DNA of 64,000 nucleotides from Paenibacillus profundus (GTDB taxonomy: Bacteria; Bacillota; Bacilli; Paenibacillales; Paenibacillaceae). This document shows, piece by piece, positions 1-7,247 of the stretch. A program made the position numbers and the translations under genes. The first letter of the stretch is position 1. Each line of letters begins with the position of its first letter. Location of the stretch: positions 1 through 64,000 of the forward strand of contig NZ_JAJNBZ010000019.1 in NCBI RefSeq assembly GCF_021369635.1, written 5' to 3'. The notes below the pieces were generated by a model. That model searched no databases, was not told the DNA's origin, and saw only the letters and a program-made list of their open reading frames with translations.

Positions 1-53
1 TACGGTGGTGTGAGAGGTCGGCTACTCAGTTAATGGGTAGCCTCCTACTCGAT
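1..53 (+). mobile_element. Probable 3' end of a group II intron (domains V/VI)
   Basis: The first bases resemble the tail of a bacterial group II intron: TACGGTGGTGTGAGAGG, then a stem (GGCTAC with GTAGCC) and a terminal CCTCCTACTCGAT. This fits the 3' strand of domain V, then domain VI and the AY intron end. The intron body and any maturase gene would lie before the window. The call rests on remembered family consensus, not on a fold, and the exact 3' boundary (about base 53) is uncertain. Confidence 0.5.
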
Positions 54-184
54 TTTATGCTGGAATTAATCAACAGGTTTCGACGTAGATCATAGCAGGT
101 TAACTTTTTCATAACCCTTTATGTTTCATGGTAAGTTAACATGAAAAACACTAAGAGCCAGAACAAACGCAGCTATAAGCTGCA

Positions 185-216
185 AGCTCTCTCTTTATAG
201 GGAGGGCTCTTTGTGT
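185..216 (+). terminator. Rho-independent terminator-like hairpin
   Basis: A 10-bp stem with G-U pairs (AGCTCTCTCT with AGGGAGGGCT), a TTAT loop and a T-rich tail ends just before the LCP gene. It could stop transcription coming from the intron side, or act as a leader hairpin for the next gene. Confidence 0.5.
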
Positions 217-245
217 TTACATTCATTGCTCAGTCGGAGGTTTCC

Positions 246-1175
246 ATGAAAAAACATTTGAAAATCAGTTTAGCGGTTTTGTTGTCATTTGTCATTATTG
301 CAATAGGCTATACGATTTATATTTATCGTGCTATGGAAAAGACGGCGGAAGAAATGCAGATCACGTTCGAGGAGACGGAAAAGAAAGAGACGGCCGAAAC
401 CGGAGAGATCGAACGATCGCTTACCTTTTTATTGCTTGGTATTGGCGATCGGCCGAAAATCGGCGATCCGGGGAGGGCGGACAGCATTATCGTTGTGTCT
501 TTGAATCCTGCTGTTAAAAATGCATTGATGTTTAATATTCCACGTGATTCGCGAGTAGAAATCGTCGGGAAAGATAAAATGGATAAAATCAATCATGCTT
601 ATGCATATGGTGGAACTGAAATGATGAAAAAAACGGTCGAACGCTTTTTGAACCATTCGATCGATTACGTCGTTCAGACAAACATGGAGGGGTTAACTCA
701 GCTTGTTGATGTTTTCGGAGGAATTGAAGTAGTTAACGACTTTGCCTTTAATCAAATGGATCAATATGGAAGAAAGAAACATCATTATGACAAAGGGCAG
801 ATTCAATTGGACGGGGAGAGAGCGCTGCATTATACCAGAATGAGGAAATCCGATCCTAAAGGAGATTTGGGGCGAAATGAACGCCAGCGGCAGGTTTTAA
901 CCATTTTACTGCAAAAAACGGCATCGTTATCTTCTGTATTTAAGATCGAAGAAATATTGAACATCATGGGTAAAAATATTAAAACAAATATCTCTTTTGA
1001 AGAAATGAAATCCTTTTTCCTGCAGTTCAAAAAAGACTGGAACGACTATCAAATTGAATCGCTTGAGATAACAGGCTCCAACCAAATGATTCAGGGCATT
1101 TATTATTATCACGTATCTGAGGAAGAGCGTGATCTTGTCTCCGCCCAATTGAAGGAACACGCAGCTGCAGAATGA
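246..1175 (+). CDS. LytR-CpsA-Psr (LCP) family cell-wall glycopolymer ligase
   Basis: A 309-residue membrane-anchored protein. A transmembrane helix at about residues 5-27 is followed by an LCP domain from about residue 58 to 220. Family landmarks are FLLLGIGDR, RADSIIVVSLNP, the NIPRDSRVEI strand and the arginine-rich stretch GERALHYTRMRKSDPKGD. Enzymes of this family move undecaprenyl-phosphate-linked polymers (teichoic acids or capsular glycans) onto peptidoglycan outside the membrane. ATG 246 is preferred because CGGAGG lies 5 bases upstream; an in-frame GTG at 213 would sit in the hairpin tail. It stands alone, with no wall-polymer genes beside it, so the polymer is unknown. Confidence 0.9.
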   Translation: MKKHLKISLAVLLSFVIIAIGYTIYIYRAMEKTAEEMQITFEETEKKETAETGEIERSLTFLLLGIGDRPKIGDPGRADSIIVVSLNPAVKNALMFNIPRDSRVEIVGKDKMDKINHAYAYGGTEMMKKTVERFLNHSIDYVVQTNMEGLTQLVDVFGGIEVVNDFAFNQMDQYGRKKHHYDKGQIQLDGERALHYTRMRKSDPKGDLGRNERQRQVLTILLQKTASLSSVFKIEEILNIMGKNIKTNISFEEMKSFFLQFKKDWNDYQIESLEITGSNQMIQGIYYYHVSEEERDLVSAQLKEHAAAE

Positions 1176-1325
1176 AGAGAAGGTTTTTAGGAAATAGGTA
1201 CGAAGCGGATTATTGAGCGAACTCATGAAGGCCCGTAATTACTTCTAGAGGCGGATGATGAACGCCAGCGTATAGGTTAAGATGATGAGCAAACGGCAGG
1301 TTGTGAAGAAAAAGGAGGGTCCATT

Positions 1326-1595
1326 ATGAAGGGATATATTCATCTTCCAAATCAGAAGAAGGTCTATTAAGAGGGAAGCGTGTTTGCATCGTTGATTGAT
1401 GATTTGACACATATAATGTGTCCCGCTCTTCTACTGCAAGGAAGGTACGATCTTGTCACGAGCCCGGAGCAAGCTGAGGCGTTTAGTAAAGGTGCATGCA
1501 GACGAACGGAATTATTTCATAATAGCGGTCATTTTCCAAGATTTGAAGAGCCTGAGCGGTATGTTGAAGTAATCCGCGATTTTGTAAGCGGCTAA
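1326..1595 (+). pseudogene. Alpha/beta hydrolase remnant with a large internal deletion
   Basis: A strong ribosome site (AAGGAGGG) precedes ATG 1326, which opens MKGYIHLPNQKKVY and then hits TAA at 1368. After this stop, in the same frame, comes a typical hydrolase C-terminus: CPALLLQGRYD (the Asp loop), then NSGHFPRFEEPE (the catalytic His), ending at 1595. A complete enzyme is about 260-280 residues, so roughly 180 internal residues, including the nucleophile elbow, are missing. The gene is inactive. An internal deletion is the simplest explanation, since both ends and the frame are kept. Confidence 0.7.
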
Positions 1596-1609
1596 GGTAG
1601 GCATTAATT

Positions 1610-1717
1610 ATGGACGATAATGAAGACTCCATCATAGAAATGGCAATACCGCTAAATCGCACCCATTATTTTGAGCTCGCGATTCCGATAGATTTGAATA
1701 AAGATTGTTGTAACTAA
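1610..1717 (+). CDS. Possible small ORF, 35 residues, unknown
   Basis: ATG 1610 follows AAGGTAGG at a usable distance and opens 35 codons, rich in Ile, Asp and Asn, ending in KDCCN. The frame reads ELAIPIDLNKD near its end, which resembles no family I can name. It directly follows the broken hydrolase and may be another remnant. Only the start context and the open frame support it. Confidence 0.2.
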   Translation: MDDNEDSIIEMAIPLNRTHYFELAIPIDLNKDCCN

Positions 1718-1760
1718 TAACATAGCCGGGGCCATCTGAAGCTGTTCTCATATAATATTG

Positions 1761-1804
1761 AAACCTATCTTATTTCTGCATCCTTTTGCTAGAATGATAG
1801 GTTT
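1761..1804. repeat. 9-bp inverted repeat before the beta-propeller gene
   Basis: AAACCTATC at 1761 is matched exactly by GATAGGTTT at 1796, leaving a 26-base loop. It lies just upstream of the ribosome site of the next gene. It may be a terminator of upstream transcription or a leader structure; no T-run follows. Confidence 0.35.
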
Positions 1805-1836
1805 TAATAAAGCATTTTGAAAAGGAGGACAAGCCG

Positions 1837-3729
1837 ATGAACACATTACCCAACAATTATGTCATCGCCATTGAACGCGCGATAAGAAGAGTCAGCTTTG
1901 TCGACACGGATACGCTAACAGTAGCCCAGCAAATCAGTATCGATGGCGACATTATGGATGTAGCTATTACAAGCGATTTTAATAAAGCGGTTATAAGCGC
2001 CTTTTTAACTCAGCAGTTGTTTAAAATCGATTTGCGCACGGAACCTCCATCCGTTGTCAATACTTTCCACTCACCCACCGCGCTGGAAGACGTGGCTCTC
2101 AGTGCCGATAACCGCTTTGCCGTAAGCGTGGACGGAACTTCTGTTGGGCAGCTGAATATGGTGTCATATAGTCTTGAGCACGGAGACGGCAGCTGGATCC
2201 CTGCGGATGCGCAAGCGGTGGCGGTCTCCCCCGACTTGAGCGGTCGCATTTTGACTGCCCGCTTCGACCAAGGCAGGGTGCGGCTCTATTTGATTGACAA
2301 TGCGGGCATGCTCACGGACACCGGGAGCGAAGTGATGGCGGGCGACACGCCATTCAACCTTTCCTACACGCCCGACGGCCGATTTTGTTTTGTAGCCAAC
2401 TTTTTCGCTAATGAAATCGTGGTTCTGTATACCGGAAACCCGAATTATTTCGGAGAAACGAGCCGAACGCCTGTCATTGGGAACCCGCAGACGATCGTCG
2501 TATCCAAAAACGGACAGCGAGTATACGTTCTGACTACGCAGGAGGTCGCCAGCTTCGAGTTCGATCCGGTGGCCCAAAGATTGAGCCTGACAGGACGATT
2601 CAATCATAACTTGAATATTGTCAATTATTTCGGCGTAGAACGAATGACGCTGGATGCCACGGAGACGAAGTTAATCATCTCTGGTCAAAACCAGCTTGCT
2701 GCCTTCGACCTCAATGGTACTCTCCTGGGGATCGTGCCGGGCGTGCAGTCCGACGGAGGGGTGGCTGCCGGACAAGCAAGTCACCGTCTGCCTACCGACA
2801 CCTTATTGGTGACTTCCCTCGATGGTAAGCTTCAATTTTTTGACGAAACACTTTCACCTGTTATCGGTGAGGTTAATTTGGATGTGCAAGGAATAGATAC
2901 TAATAATGTTGTCATATCAAGAGATTGCAGCAGAGCGCTCGTCGCATCCTCCTCCGGCGGCTTTAAACTGTTGGATATCGACCTCACGACTAACCCGCCT
3001 TCGCTGAAGCATACGGTCTTTACTCCGGTGCCCGTGTTCAGTCTCGACATTACGCCGGATAGCCGATATGCGGTCGGTGCGTTCAGTCAATTGATCTCCT
3101 ATTCGTTTTCCGATCAAACCGTCAAATCCATTCCGGCAGACGCGCAAGCCGTGGTCGTATCGCCGAACGGTAACGGCCTCATTCTGGCCGCTAGTTATTC
3201 TACAGGCCGAATAAGACGTTATCATATCGATGCCGAAGGCAACCTGACGGATACCGGGAGCGAAGTGGAGGTAGGTGATTCTCCAGCGAACCTCGCCTAT
3301 TCACCCGACGGCAATTATGCCTTTGTCGCCAACTGGGGGGCACAGGAAGTAGTCGTGTTGGATACGAGCAGCCCGGATTATTTCGGTGAAACGAGCAGGG
3401 TTGGCTTGAGCGGCAACCCGGACACGATACTGGTGTCCCGTGACGGGAGCAAAGTGTACGTGCTGAATTCACTGGAGGTACAAATCTTCAATTTTGACCC
3501 AGTTGCCGAAAGATTGACGCTATCGAGCAGCTTCAATCACAACCTGAGACCAGTACCCATAGTTGGTGTCACTATGATGGCGTTGAACTCGGACGAGTCC
3601 CTGCTGTATATTTTGACTTTTGTGCCCCGGTACTCGAGGAGACTGGTGGCCTTTACCACAACCGGAGAACAACTGTATGGTCCAACCGGAGACTTTGCCC
3701 CGGGAGTCGCCATCTGTAAACCCGTGTAA
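1837..3729 (+). CDS. YVTN/WD-type beta-propeller protein, internally duplicated
   Basis: A 630-residue protein of repeated beta-propeller blades, with blade cores such as SYTPDGRFCFVAN and VSKNGQRVYVL. The sequence is two halves of about 311 residues each. GSEVMAGDTPFNLSYTPDG in the first half matches GSEVEVGDSPANLAYSPDG in the second, and the NPNYFGETSR, FNHNL and DPVAQRLSL segments recur in order. No signal peptide or membrane helix is visible, so it may be cytoplasmic or, less likely, released by a non-classical route. AAGGAGGA lies 8 bases before ATG 1837. Similar propellers include lactonase-like proteins, but no catalytic assignment is justified. It is a single-gene unit followed by a hairpin. 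Confidence 0.8.
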   Translation: MNTLPNNYVIAIERAIRRVSFVDTDTLTVAQQISIDGDIMDVAITSDFNKAVISAFLTQQLFKIDLRTEPPSVVNTFHSPTALEDVALSADNRFAVSVDGTSVGQLNMVSYSLEHGDGSWIPADAQAVAVSPDLSGRILTARFDQGRVRLYLIDNAGMLTDTGSEVMAGDTPFNLSYTPDGRFCFVANFFANEIVVLYTGNPNYFGETSRTPVIGNPQTIVVSKNGQRVYVLTTQEVASFEFDPVAQRLSLTGRFNHNLNIVNYFGVERMTLDATETKLIISGQNQLAAFDLNGTLLGIVPGVQSDGGVAAGQASHRLPTDTLLVTSLDGKLQFFDETLSPVIGEVNLDVQGIDTNNVVISRDCSRALVASSSGGFKLLDIDLTTNPPSLKHTVFTPVPVFSLDITPDSRYAVGAFSQLISYSFSDQTVKSIPADAQAVVVSPNGNGLILAASYSTGRIRRYHIDAEGNLTDTGSEVEVGDSPANLAYSPDGNYAFVANWGAQEVVVLDTSSPDYFGETSRVGLSGNPDTILVSRDGSKVYVLNSLEVQIFNFDPVAERLTLSSSFNHNLRPVPIVGVTMMALNSDESLLYILTFVPRYSRRLVAFTTTGEQLYGPTGDFAPGVAICKPV

Positions 3730-3761
3730 CGGTTTGATCCCGATTGAGTTGAGATATATAC

Positions 3762-3800
3762 AAAGCCCTTAATGCTTCCCACCGGAAGGTTAAGGGCTTT
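3762..3800 (+). terminator. Hairpin after the beta-propeller gene
   Basis: AAAGCCCTTAA pairs with TTAAGGGCTTT (11 bp), with a smaller inner stem. No long T-run follows, but the position directly after the stop codon of the beta-propeller gene supports a terminator role. Confidence 0.6.
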
Positions 3801-3855
3801 GTCCGATCGTTTAATAACATAAGGTTAAATAAACAGGTCTCTTATTGTATGATAG

Positions 3856-3879
3856 TAAAAACCCTCAAATAATTGAGGG
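3856..3879 (-). terminator. Terminator of the minus-strand small gene
   Basis: Read on the minus strand, CCCTCAA, a TTAT loop and TTGAGGG are followed by TTTTTAC. It lies 10 bases beyond the stop of the 85-residue minus-strand gene, supporting both that gene and its direction. Confidence 0.7.
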
Positions 3880-3889
3880 CAGCGGCAAC

Positions 3890-4147
3890 TTAAAAGATCC
3901 GTCGCCGTCTCCGCGGCGTCTCCAACAAGACGATGGCCAAAAGATCGAAGAGCACCAGAGGCAATATAAATGGAACAAATGAAGTATGGACCTTTTTGGC
4001 GTGTTTCACTGAATTGACTTTTAAATATACTTTTTTGTCATCCACTTTGACAATTGTGCCCGTATATACATTTCCATTCTTGGCAGTAACTCGAACGAAT
4101 TTGTTCAAGTACTTCACGCTTTTTTTGTAGTGGGATACGGAAGGCAT
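3890..4147 (-). CDS. Small basic Sm-like-fold protein, unknown role
   Basis: An 85-residue protein. Residues 12-45 (YLNKFVRVTAKNGNVYTG, then TIVKVDDKKVYLKV) have the strand pattern of small Sm-like/YuzF-type proteins. A hydrophobic segment at about 58-75 and a tail of five consecutive arginines follow. The protein is strongly basic, and the hydrophobic-plus-arginine end suggests membrane or spore-layer association, but no function can be assigned. AAAGGTGG precedes the ATG at a good distance on the minus strand, and a proper terminator follows, so I treat it as real. It stands alone between plus-strand genes. Confidence 0.7.
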   Translation of the reverse strand: MPSVSHYKKSVKYLNKFVRVTAKNGNVYTGTIVKVDDKKVYLKVNSVKHAKKVHTSFVPFILPLVLFDLLAIVLLETPRRRRRIF

Positions 4148-4238
4148 AGAACTACCACCTTTACGCTTTTATTGATTAAGTTATGTGTGTCGTGACTTAA
4201 GGGTGTGGGCTGTCAAACATATGAGTGATTGAGGAGAA

Positions 4239-4444
4239 ATGAAAATGGACATGAACATTCGCTATACAGAAGAGGTGCCAAGTCCTGACCAAATTTACTG
4301 TCTATACGATTGCTTCGGGTGGAACGAATTTCTGAAATTGTCCAAGGTGCAGCTGTATGCACAGAGAAGTTAACCAATTATTATGAAAAGCTCGGGTTTG
4401 ATGTATTTGCTGCAGGCATGAAGGACAAACGGCGGGACGTTTAA
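4239..4444 (+). pseudogene. GNAT acetyltransferase remnant (internal deletion, frameshift)
   Basis: GAGGAG precedes ATG codons at 4239, 4245 and 4251, which open an N-terminus typical of small GNAT enzymes (IRYTEEVPSPDQIYCLYDCFGWNEF). The frame stops at about 4373. In a shifted frame the usual GNAT C-terminus follows (KLTNYYEKLGFDVFAAGMK) and ends at 4444. The acetyl-CoA-binding middle, roughly 70 residues, is gone. The gene is inactive. Confidence 0.7.
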
Positions 4445-4448
4445 GCAA

Positions 4449-5285
4449 ATGCCAGGCGGCCGGAGAGAGCCTGAGGAAGAGATTCTCCATACGGCAAGCA
4501 GGGAACTGTATGAGGAGACGGGAGCAGTTCAATTTGATCTGACACCCTATGGAGTGTACTCCATTGATCGAAGTGTAGGTTTGGTCTGTTTTGCTGAGGT
4601 CCACGACATGGATACTTTGCCCCAGTACGAGCTCGAGGAGATACGGCTGGTTGATTCGTTGCCTGACAATATGAACTACGGAGGGTTGTATACCAGGTTG
4701 GATACACCATCCATTATAACCAAGAAGGGGGACAAGCCAGTGAATGATGCAGAACTGCTCAAGACGTTTTTTCTTTCGCAAGCAGACTTGCTGAAGGAAT
4801 TGAAGCTAGTGGAAAGCTTGAACTTGCCTGAATGCTACATTGCGGCAGGATATGTTCGCAACCGGATTTGGGATATGCTGCACGGATACGAGATGTCCGA
4901 TCTGAATGACATCGATGTCGTCTATTACAATGTGGAGGATATTACAGAAGCAACGGACATCCTCATTGAGAACCGATTGATCGAAGTGACGGGAAATGAA
5001 AAATGGTCAGTTAAAAATCAGGCACGGATGCATCTGAGAAATAATAACGCGCCTTATCAGTCTACAAGTCATGCTTTAAGCTACTGGACCGAGACCGCGA
5101 CGGCTGTAGGAGTGAGATGGCGTAATAATGAGATAGAGATTTGCAGTCCGTATGGCTTGGATGATTTATTTCAGATGCATGTCAGAAGGTGTCCGTTATT
5201 TGAAGACGTACATTTTTTTAGAGAACGTGTTCATGCAAAGAAATGGCTGGAAAGGTGGCCGTTATTGAAAATGATTGAAACCTAA
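4449..5285 (+). CDS. N-terminally truncated Nudix domain fused to a nucleotidyltransferase-like domain
   Basis: Residues 2-24 hold a complete Nudix box (GGRREPEEEILHTASRELYEETG), which binds the metal and cleaves nucleoside-diphosphate-X compounds. About 115 residues later begins a nucleotidyltransferase-like domain of the COG3575/DUF925 type: AAGYVRNRIWDMLHG, then the DIDVVYYN strand with its paired Asp residues. The protein is 278 residues as read. The open frame runs upstream only to 4422 (RTNGGTFKQ before the Met) and has no ribosome site. The first 30-40 residues of the Nudix fold are therefore missing, lost in the same deletion that damaged the preceding GNAT gene. The C-terminal domain may still fold, but expression is doubtful. 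Confidence 0.6.
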   Translation: MPGGRREPEEEILHTASRELYEETGAVQFDLTPYGVYSIDRSVGLVCFAEVHDMDTLPQYELEEIRLVDSLPDNMNYGGLYTRLDTPSIITKKGDKPVNDAELLKTFFLSQADLLKELKLVESLNLPECYIAAGYVRNRIWDMLHGYEMSDLNDIDVVYYNVEDITEATDILIENRLIEVTGNEKWSVKNQARMHLRNNNAPYQSTSHALSYWTETATAVGVRWRNNEIEICSPYGLDDLFQMHVRRCPLFEDVHFFRERVHAKKWLERWPLLKMIET

Positions 5286-5319
5286 AATTATAGGCTCAGC
5301 TTCAGACACTACGAAATAA

Positions 5320-5653
5320 GTGACAAAGCATGGAATCGCATTGGAGCATAACGATTGGAATGACTTTAGAGCCAATGTCACTTGGTTCATTCAGGCCAAA
5401 GATACGGTAGAAATTGAAGATATACAGGAAGAAGGGATGGAACTTACCGCACCATTCCAGGAAGTCTTTCCTCAGCTGTCCACATTGCTTGCGAAGGCAA
5501 GAGTAACGAATGTTACACGACCATGGATTTGATCATGTGGTGCCCGCAGATGGGTATCCTGAGTACACCTTATATCGCATTATGGAGTGTCCGGATGTAA
5601 CAGCCTGGATTGAAACGGTTGCCGCACAACATATAGCGAGATGTCATTCATAA
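5320..5653 (+). pseudogene. Unknown protein gene with a frameshift
   Basis: A frame opens at about 5320 (KHGIALEHNDWNDFRANVTW) and ends at 5532. From 5531 a second frame continues naturally (DHVVPADGYPEYTLYRIMECPDVTAWIETV) to TAA at 5653. The two pieces join into one plausible protein of about 110 residues with a +1 shift near 5520-5535. I do not recognise the family. No ribosome site is evident, and together with its broken neighbours the gene looks decayed. Confidence 0.5.
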
Positions 5654-5658
5654 GCGAA

Positions 5659-5696
5659 GAAGTTGTTCAACGACGATTGAACGGCTTCTTTTTTTC
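5659..5696 (+). terminator. Rho-independent terminator
   Basis: GAAGTTGTTCA pairs with TGAACGGCTTC (G-U pairs included), followed by seven T's. A near-identical hairpin occurs at 17224-17260. Both lie directly upstream of a Fur-box promoter. Confidence 0.8.
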
Positions 5697-5712
5697 ATAT
5701 AAAATAATACAA

Positions 5713-5727
5713 TGATAATCATTATCA
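5713..5727. promoter_or_regulatory. Fur box (perfect 7-1-7)
   Basis: TGATAATCATTATCA is an exact 7-1-7 Fur palindrome. It lies about 75 bases before the AraC regulator start, so that gene is probably iron-repressed. Confidence 0.8.
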
Positions 5728-5744
5728 GTAAAGTGGAGGGATAT

Positions 5745-5765
5745 ATGACATCCCAAGCGCCATGA
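5745..5765 (+). other. Six-codon ORF with a good ribosome site (possible leader peptide)
   Basis: GTGGAGGG followed by ATG opens MTSQAP and stops, between the Fur box and the TTG start of the AraC gene. It has a better ribosome site than the gene itself. It could be a leader peptide coupling translation, or the scar of an older start codon. Confidence 0.25.
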
Positions 5766-5788
5766 GCGACGGAACGGAGTGAGATTTA

Positions 5789-6757
5789 TTGAACACAACA
5801 GACTTTCATTATAACTTCAATACCTTTTTCGATGAACTGGCATTGCAGCGGCAGCATGCGGGACGCACCGAGCATCTGCCATTCCATTCACGCATCGGCG
5901 AAGGGATGATCCGCCGCTTTGTGCCTCGCTTCGATATGGAAGTGGTCATATCCGATTATCGGCTGCATCGGGACCGCGCAATCAGCCTTCCTTCCGGGAC
6001 GGCCATGGTGGAATTGAGCTATTGCTTGCAAGGCACGAGACGGACCCATCTGGCAGGAACTTGGCACGAAACCGCCTCTGACAGCTGCACGCTGCAATTC
6101 GTGAATGATGTGGATGCGCGCTTCGAAATGAACGGAGACGAAGACTATGTCATGCTCGGCATCGGCATCCCCGTGCCGACCTTTCACCACTTCATGGAGG
6201 AAGGGAACGGCAGGCGCTCGATCAGCTTTGAGCAGATTCTCGGCGGGGGGGCTTTCCGCATGTTCCAGGAGACGATCGAGCCGTCCGCCTCGGTTATCGT
6301 CAAGCAAATCATTCAATCCGCCAATACGGCGAATACCCGGAATCTGGAGCTGGAGTGCAAGGTGCTGGAACTATTGTCTTTGGCGTTTCGCTCATTCCTG
6401 TTCGAAGGAAGGGTAGAGTCGTCGAAGCTGTCGCGAACCGATGTGGAGAGAATTAAGCAAGCGCGAGATATTATGCTGGAGAATATGTCGGAGCCGCCCT
6501 CTCTCATCGAGCTGTCCCGGATGATCGGCATGAACGACTATAAATTGAAGGTCGGCTTCAAAGAAATGTACGGAACGACCGTATTCGCTTATTTGCGCGG
6601 CAAACGGTTGGAGAAGGCCTGCCTCTTGCTGCAGCAAGGGGATGTCAATGTGAACGAAGCCAGCTGTGCTGTCGGATATTCGAATCCGAGCTACTTCGCC
6701 GAAGCATTCCGAGAGAAGTATGGCATCAATCCTGGCGAGCTCGCTCGGCGTTATTGA
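5789..6757 (+). CDS. AraC-family regulator, PchR-like
   Basis: A 322-residue regulator with an N-terminal sensor half (about 1-215) and a C-terminal AraC DNA-binding domain (about 222-320). The two helix-turn-helix motifs are LIELSRMIGMNDYKLKVGFK and the AVGYSNPSYFAEAFREKYG signature with GINPGE. This signature is typical of PchR-like regulators that sense a siderophore and activate its uptake or synthesis genes. The TTG start at 5789 is the first start in this frame, preceded by a modest GGAG. The perfect Fur box upstream fits iron control. Its target may be the methyltransferase/dehydrogenase pair or the importer downstream; this is inference. Confidence 0.85.
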   Translation: MNTTDFHYNFNTFFDELALQRQHAGRTEHLPFHSRIGEGMIRRFVPRFDMEVVISDYRLHRDRAISLPSGTAMVELSYCLQGTRRTHLAGTWHETASDSCTLQFVNDVDARFEMNGDEDYVMLGIGIPVPTFHHFMEEGNGRRSISFEQILGGGAFRMFQETIEPSASVIVKQIIQSANTANTRNLELECKVLELLSLAFRSFLFEGRVESSKLSRTDVERIKQARDIMLENMSEPPSLIELSRMIGMNDYKLKVGFKEMYGTTVFAYLRGKRLEKACLLLQQGDVNVNEASCAVGYSNPSYFAEAFREKYGINPGELARRY

Positions 6758-7247
6758 GCAGCGGGATTCGCCGCCTTAATGACAAAGCGAACACGCCCCG
6801 TTGGAAAATATACATTGAAACGAACGCATTCGGCGGTTATCCGGCACGTGGACTGTAATATGTACAGTGGATTCGCTATTTTTTCAGCGATTGTGCTGAA
6901 TGAGTGTCAAAGCACTGCATAAAATCCAATGAAGCCTACGCGAAAGGAAGTATGCGTGCTGTTCTATTGTACAAAATCCAATATATTGTGCATGACGAAA
7001 GCAGAGCTTCGGCAGACCAAGCATATTCTGGATGCTGGTATATCCGCGATTGTGGTGGTGAATTCCATCAAGCGTTGAGAACTTGCGCATGCTGGAGTGA
7101 TCATGGTCCAATATGGCGCCACTTATGAACATGCAGCTTGGATCTGCCGCGGCAAGCGCATATTTATTAGAAGGCAGCGGCGATCCTGTCACTGTCGGGA
7201 CGGTCGGCGCGAAGCTGAGTTATTTCCGCGCGCGCCGGTAGGCTGCC
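6758..7247. other. Intergenic stretch with repeat arm and degenerate ORF remnants
   Basis: No complete gene is visible. GTTGGAAAATATACA at about 6801 resembles the dispersed repeat at 32887 and 21272, and ATAAAATCCAATG near 6918 resembles the opposite arm. From 6992, ATG opens 28 codons (MTKAELRQTKHILDAGISAI...) to TGA, and reading on beyond the stop gives protein-like sequence. A second frame, 7125-7241, gives 38 codons (LLEGSGDPVTVGTVGAKLSY). These look like pieces of a decayed gene I cannot name. Confidence 0.35.
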
